From Gemmatimonadota bacterium (GTDB taxonomy: Bacteria > Gemmatimonadota > Gemmatimonadetes > Longimicrobiales > Gaopeijiaceae): a stretch of 16,838 nucleotides of DNA. Made by a program: the position numbers and the translations under genes. The stretch lies in contig JAUQOX010000036.1 in NCBI GenBank assembly GCA_030550695.1, positions 1 through 16,838 on the forward strand, given 5' to 3'. Under the pieces are notes generated by a model. That model saw nothing but the letters and a program-made list of their open reading frames with translations, made no database searches and was not told where the DNA came from. Within the stretch, counting starts at the first letter, position 1, and every line of letters begins with the position of its first letter. Shown one piece after another: positions 15,316-16,838 of the stretch.

Positions 15316-15600
15316 ATGGACCAAGACCCCACACTGACGTGGCCTGCGGTAGAACGCCGTTCCGGGGTGGACCGGCGGTCCGGGGCAGACCGCCGCTCGG
15401 GGTTGGACCGGCGGAGCGGGTTCGGCCGTCGCGTCATGAACCGCCGGCAGGCCGGGTTGAAAGTGGATGTGGAGCTTCGGAGGGGAGACCGGCGGAGCGG
15501 CGTGCCGCGACGGAGCGGAACGGACCGGCGGGCAGGAACGGATCGGAGGAGCGGCCGGGACCGCCGGTCCCACCCCGGCACCAGCCCCCCCGAGGGCTGA
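15316..15600 (+). CDS. Small arginine-rich RRSGxD-repeat protein, unknown function
   Basis: A 94-residue, strongly basic protein made largely of a hexad Arg-Arg-Ser-Gly-x-Asp. There are 25 arginines, nearly all in 12 Arg-Arg pairs, in two blocks (residues about 13-39 and 56-85) separated by a less regular stretch (VMNRRQAGLKVDVEL). Codons argue for a real protein in this frame: repeated Ser uses TCC, TCG and AGC and the Arg pairs use many codon combinations, so the repeat is conserved in protein more than in DNA. The ATG is preceded only by a weak CAGG, with GGAG at 11 bases. There is no signal peptide or membrane segment. Binding to nucleic acid or another polyanion is a guess from composition. 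I do not recognise a characterised family. Confidence 0.55.
   Translation: MDQDPTLTWPAVERRSGVDRRSGADRRSGLDRRSGFGRRVMNRRQAGLKVDVELRRGDRRSGVPRRSGTDRRAGTDRRSGRDRRSHPGTSPPEG
15349..15574 (+). repeat. 18-base tandem repeat coding for RRSGxD hexads
   Basis: Degenerate 18-base units (GAC-Arg-Arg-Ser-Gly-x) run in two blocks, 15349-15435 and about 15478-15574. They differ mainly at synonymous positions. GACCGGCGG recurs several times and its complement-like GACCGCCG also occurs, so the RNA can fold on itself. Confidence 0.6.
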
Positions 15601-15738
15601 CCCACCTCCCCGGTCCCCTCCCTACAGCCTGGCCAGGCCAACGGTTTCGCCGGACGCCGGTGGGGTTCCGGTGGGGGGCGGGACTCGGCACAGGTGGAGT
15701 CCCCCGAGGGGCGCGATCCTCCCTACCCCTGGAGAACC
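15601..15738. other. Convergent gap after the repeat gene and the DUF35 gene
   Basis: No gene here. It contains the 12-bp palindrome GCCTGGCCAGGC (15627-15638) and a 7-bp hairpin GGGACTC/GAGTCCC (15680-15703, 10-base loop). Neither is followed by a T-run on either strand, so termination, if it occurs here, is probably Rho-dependent. Confidence 0.3.
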
Positions 15739-16134
15739 TCAATGCTCGGGGGGCACGCCCTTGTGTCCGTAGCAGAGGATCCCGCTCCTCCCCTCCTTCC
15801 GCACCAGGCGGAATTCCAGATCCACCTCCATTCCGGGGCGGACCGTCCCGGGATCGCAATCCACCACCTGCGTCAACAGGCGCCCTCCCTCCGGGGTTTC
15901 CACGACAGCCATGGCATAAGGGGCCTCGTTGAGGAACTCCTCCGGCGGCACATGGATGACCGTGGAGGTGAGCACCCGGCCCTTGGGGGTCAGGCGAAGC
16001 GTCTCCCAGTTCCGCCCCCGACAAGCGGGGCATACCCTCCGGGGGGGGTAGGCGACACGACCACAGTTGAGGCAGCGGGACGCCTCCAGGCGGTAACGAG
16101 CAGGGATTTCCCGATGGTAACGGGGGCTGGGCAT
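15739..16134 (-). CDS. DUF35 zinc-ribbon/OB-fold protein, partner of the adjacent thiolase
   Basis: A 131-residue cytosolic protein of the DUF35 type: a rubredoxin-like zinc ribbon with two Cys pairs (CLNC and CPAC, separated by 11 residues) and then an OB fold (from about GRVLTSTVIHVPP to the C-terminus). Such proteins pair with SCP-x/acetyl-CoA-acetyltransferase-like thiolases or with hydratases and probably help bind acyl-CoA. The gene lies directly after the thiolase gene, which supports this. Start choice: AGGGAG (minus strand, 16142-16147) is 7 bases before the ATG at 16134 but only 1 base before the ATG at 16140, so 16134 is preferred. The upstream ATG would add Met-Thr and give an ATGA overlap with the thiolase stop. 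Either way the genes are translationally coupled. Confidence 0.88.
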   Translation of the reverse strand: MPSPRYHREIPARYRLEASRCLNCGRVAYPPRRVCPACRGRNWETLRLTPKGRVLTSTVIHVPPEEFLNEAPYAMAVVETPEGGRLLTQVVDCDPGTVRPGMEVDLEFRLVRKEGRSGILCYGHKGVPPEH

Positions 16135-16136
16135 GG

Positions 16137-16838
16137 TCATACTCCCTGGAAGATGTGAACGACGGAACTGGCTCCGGATCCCCCCATGTTCTGGGTCAGC
16201 CCGATGCGGGCTCCTTCGACCTGGAGCTCCCCGGCCTCGCCCCGGAGCTGCTCCGCGATGAACACGGCCTGAGCCACCCCGGTGGCCCCCACCGGGTGCC
16301 CTTTGGCTTTGAGGCCACCGCTCACGTTCACCGGAATTTTCCCTCCCAGGTCCGTCAGTCCCACCCGGGCCGCCTCCCCCCCTTTGCCCCTCTCCACAAA
16401 GCCCAACGCCTCGTAGCAGCAGATCTCCGCGATGGCGAAACAATCGTGCACCTCGGCCACATGGATGTCCTGGGGCCCGAGCCCGGCCATGCGGTAGGCC
16501 CGTTCGGCCGAGAGGGCCACCACATCCAGGTCCGCGAGATCGGCACGATCGGCCAGAGCCAGGCTGGAGGTGGCCGCCCCGCTGGCCAAGATCTTGACCG
16601 GCCGCCCCTTGAACTCCTTGGCCCGCTCCAGGGGACAGAGGAGCACCGCAGCGGCCCCATCCGTCACCGGGGAGCAGTGGAGCATCCGGAGAGGCTCGGC
16701 TACCATGGTGGACCCCATGACCTCCTCCAGGGTCACCGGGCGCCGGAACTGGGCCCGGGGGTTCTTGGCCCCGTTCCGGTGGGCCTTGACCGACACCCAA
16801 GCCAGATCTTCCTCCGTTGTCCCGTATTTGGCCATGTG
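16137..16838 (-). CDS. Thiolase of the SCP-x/acetyl-CoA acetyltransferase-like group, C-terminal part (cut by window edge)
   Basis: The open frame runs off the right edge; 233 residues are seen. The Met near the edge is internal, because the segment MAKYGTTEEDLAWVSVKAHRNG is mid-protein in this family and the N-terminal half with the nucleophilic Cys is outside the window. Thiolases make or cleave 3-oxoacyl-CoA. Visible motifs, counted from that Met, are EVHDCFAIAE (128-137), SGGLKAKGHPVGATG (172-186, with the catalytic His) and NMGGSGAS (216-223). In classical thiolases the last motif carries a second catalytic Cys; here it has none, as is usual for the SCP-x-like branch paired with DUF35 proteins. 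The substrate cannot be told from this part. The TGA lies just before the DUF35 gene start. Confidence 0.9.
   Translation of the reverse strand, partial: HMAKYGTTEEDLAWVSVKAHRNGAKNPRAQFRRPVTLEEVMGSTMVAEPLRMLHCSPVTDGAAAVLLCPLERAKEFKGRPVKILASGAATSSLALADRADLADLDVVALSAERAYRMAGLGPQDIHVAEVHDCFAIAEICCYEALGFVERGKGGEAARVGLTDLGGKIPVNVSGGLKAKGHPVGATGVAQAVFIAEQLRGEAGELQVEGARIGLTQNMGGSGASSVVHIFQGV
16142..16147 (-). promoter_or_regulatory. Ribosome binding site that decides the DUF35 gene start
   Basis: Reads AGGGAG on the minus strand, inside the 3' end of the thiolase gene. Its spacing (7 bases) favours the ATG at 16134 over the ATG at 16140. Confidence 0.55.

Noticed and set aside
15349..15574. Tandem units considered as a CRISPR array
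   Set aside because: Units are 18 bases with no unique spacers, and they read in one frame as a regular peptide.
15309..15641. Minus-strand frame opposite the RRSGxD gene, also Arg/Ser-rich
   Set aside because: The repeat is regular only in the plus frame, where Ser codons switch between TCN and AGC while the residue stays the same; the minus reading is less regular.
16141..16800. Upstream extension of the DUF35 gene to 16800
   Set aside because: It is the alternate frame of the thiolase; the zinc-ribbon protein starts naturally at 16134 or 16140.

Overview
The window is very GC-rich, densely packed bacterial chromosomal DNA. It carries no rRNA, tRNA, CRISPR array, insertion sequence or phage gene that I can recognise. 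Secreted proteins of the form 'signal peptide ending Ala-Trp-Gly|Gln, then a Gly-rich start', a HEAT/HD-GYP pair, a histidase-urocanase-imidazolonepropionase operon and a diheme cytochrome lipoprotein together suggest a diderm, aerobic or facultative heterotroph. Gemmatimonadota would fit, but that is inference; only a phylogeny (rho and hutU are the best markers here) could settle it.

Layout. (1) Positions 1-4800, minus strand: a short-form rho, a HEAT-repeat protein, an HD-GYP protein and the 5' end of an exported, probably outer-membrane protein that runs off the left edge. The last three are coupled by ATGA and TGATG overlaps. The HEAT and HD-GYP proteins begin with what looks like the same roughly 100-residue domain. 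(2) Positions 4801-5495: an unusually long divergent gap with several hairpins and no gene I can support. (3) Positions 5496-6911, plus strand: a secreted protein with an extremely Trp-rich middle and a Pro/Ser/Arg-rich tail. (4) Positions 6990-11493, minus strand: the hutH-hutU-hutI operon, which converts histidine to N-formimino-L-glutamate; the final step, a transporter and a regulator are not in the window. (5) Positions 11494-11725: a divergent control region with dyads. (6) Positions 11726-15085, plus strand: a diheme c-type cytochrome lipoprotein, then a CPA1 sodium/proton antiporter with a large cytosolic C-terminus ending in a cyclic-nucleotide-binding domain. (7) Positions 15316-15600, plus strand: a small, very basic protein built from RRSGxD hexads. 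(8) Positions 15739-16838, minus strand: a thiolase (cut by the right edge) overlapping a DUF35 zinc-ribbon/OB-fold partner.

The most unusual items are the Trp-rich secreted protein, the RRSGxD-repeat protein, the N-terminally short Rho with its long upstream region, and the shared domain of the HEAT and HD-GYP neighbours. I found no clear defence system, biosynthetic cluster or mobile element.
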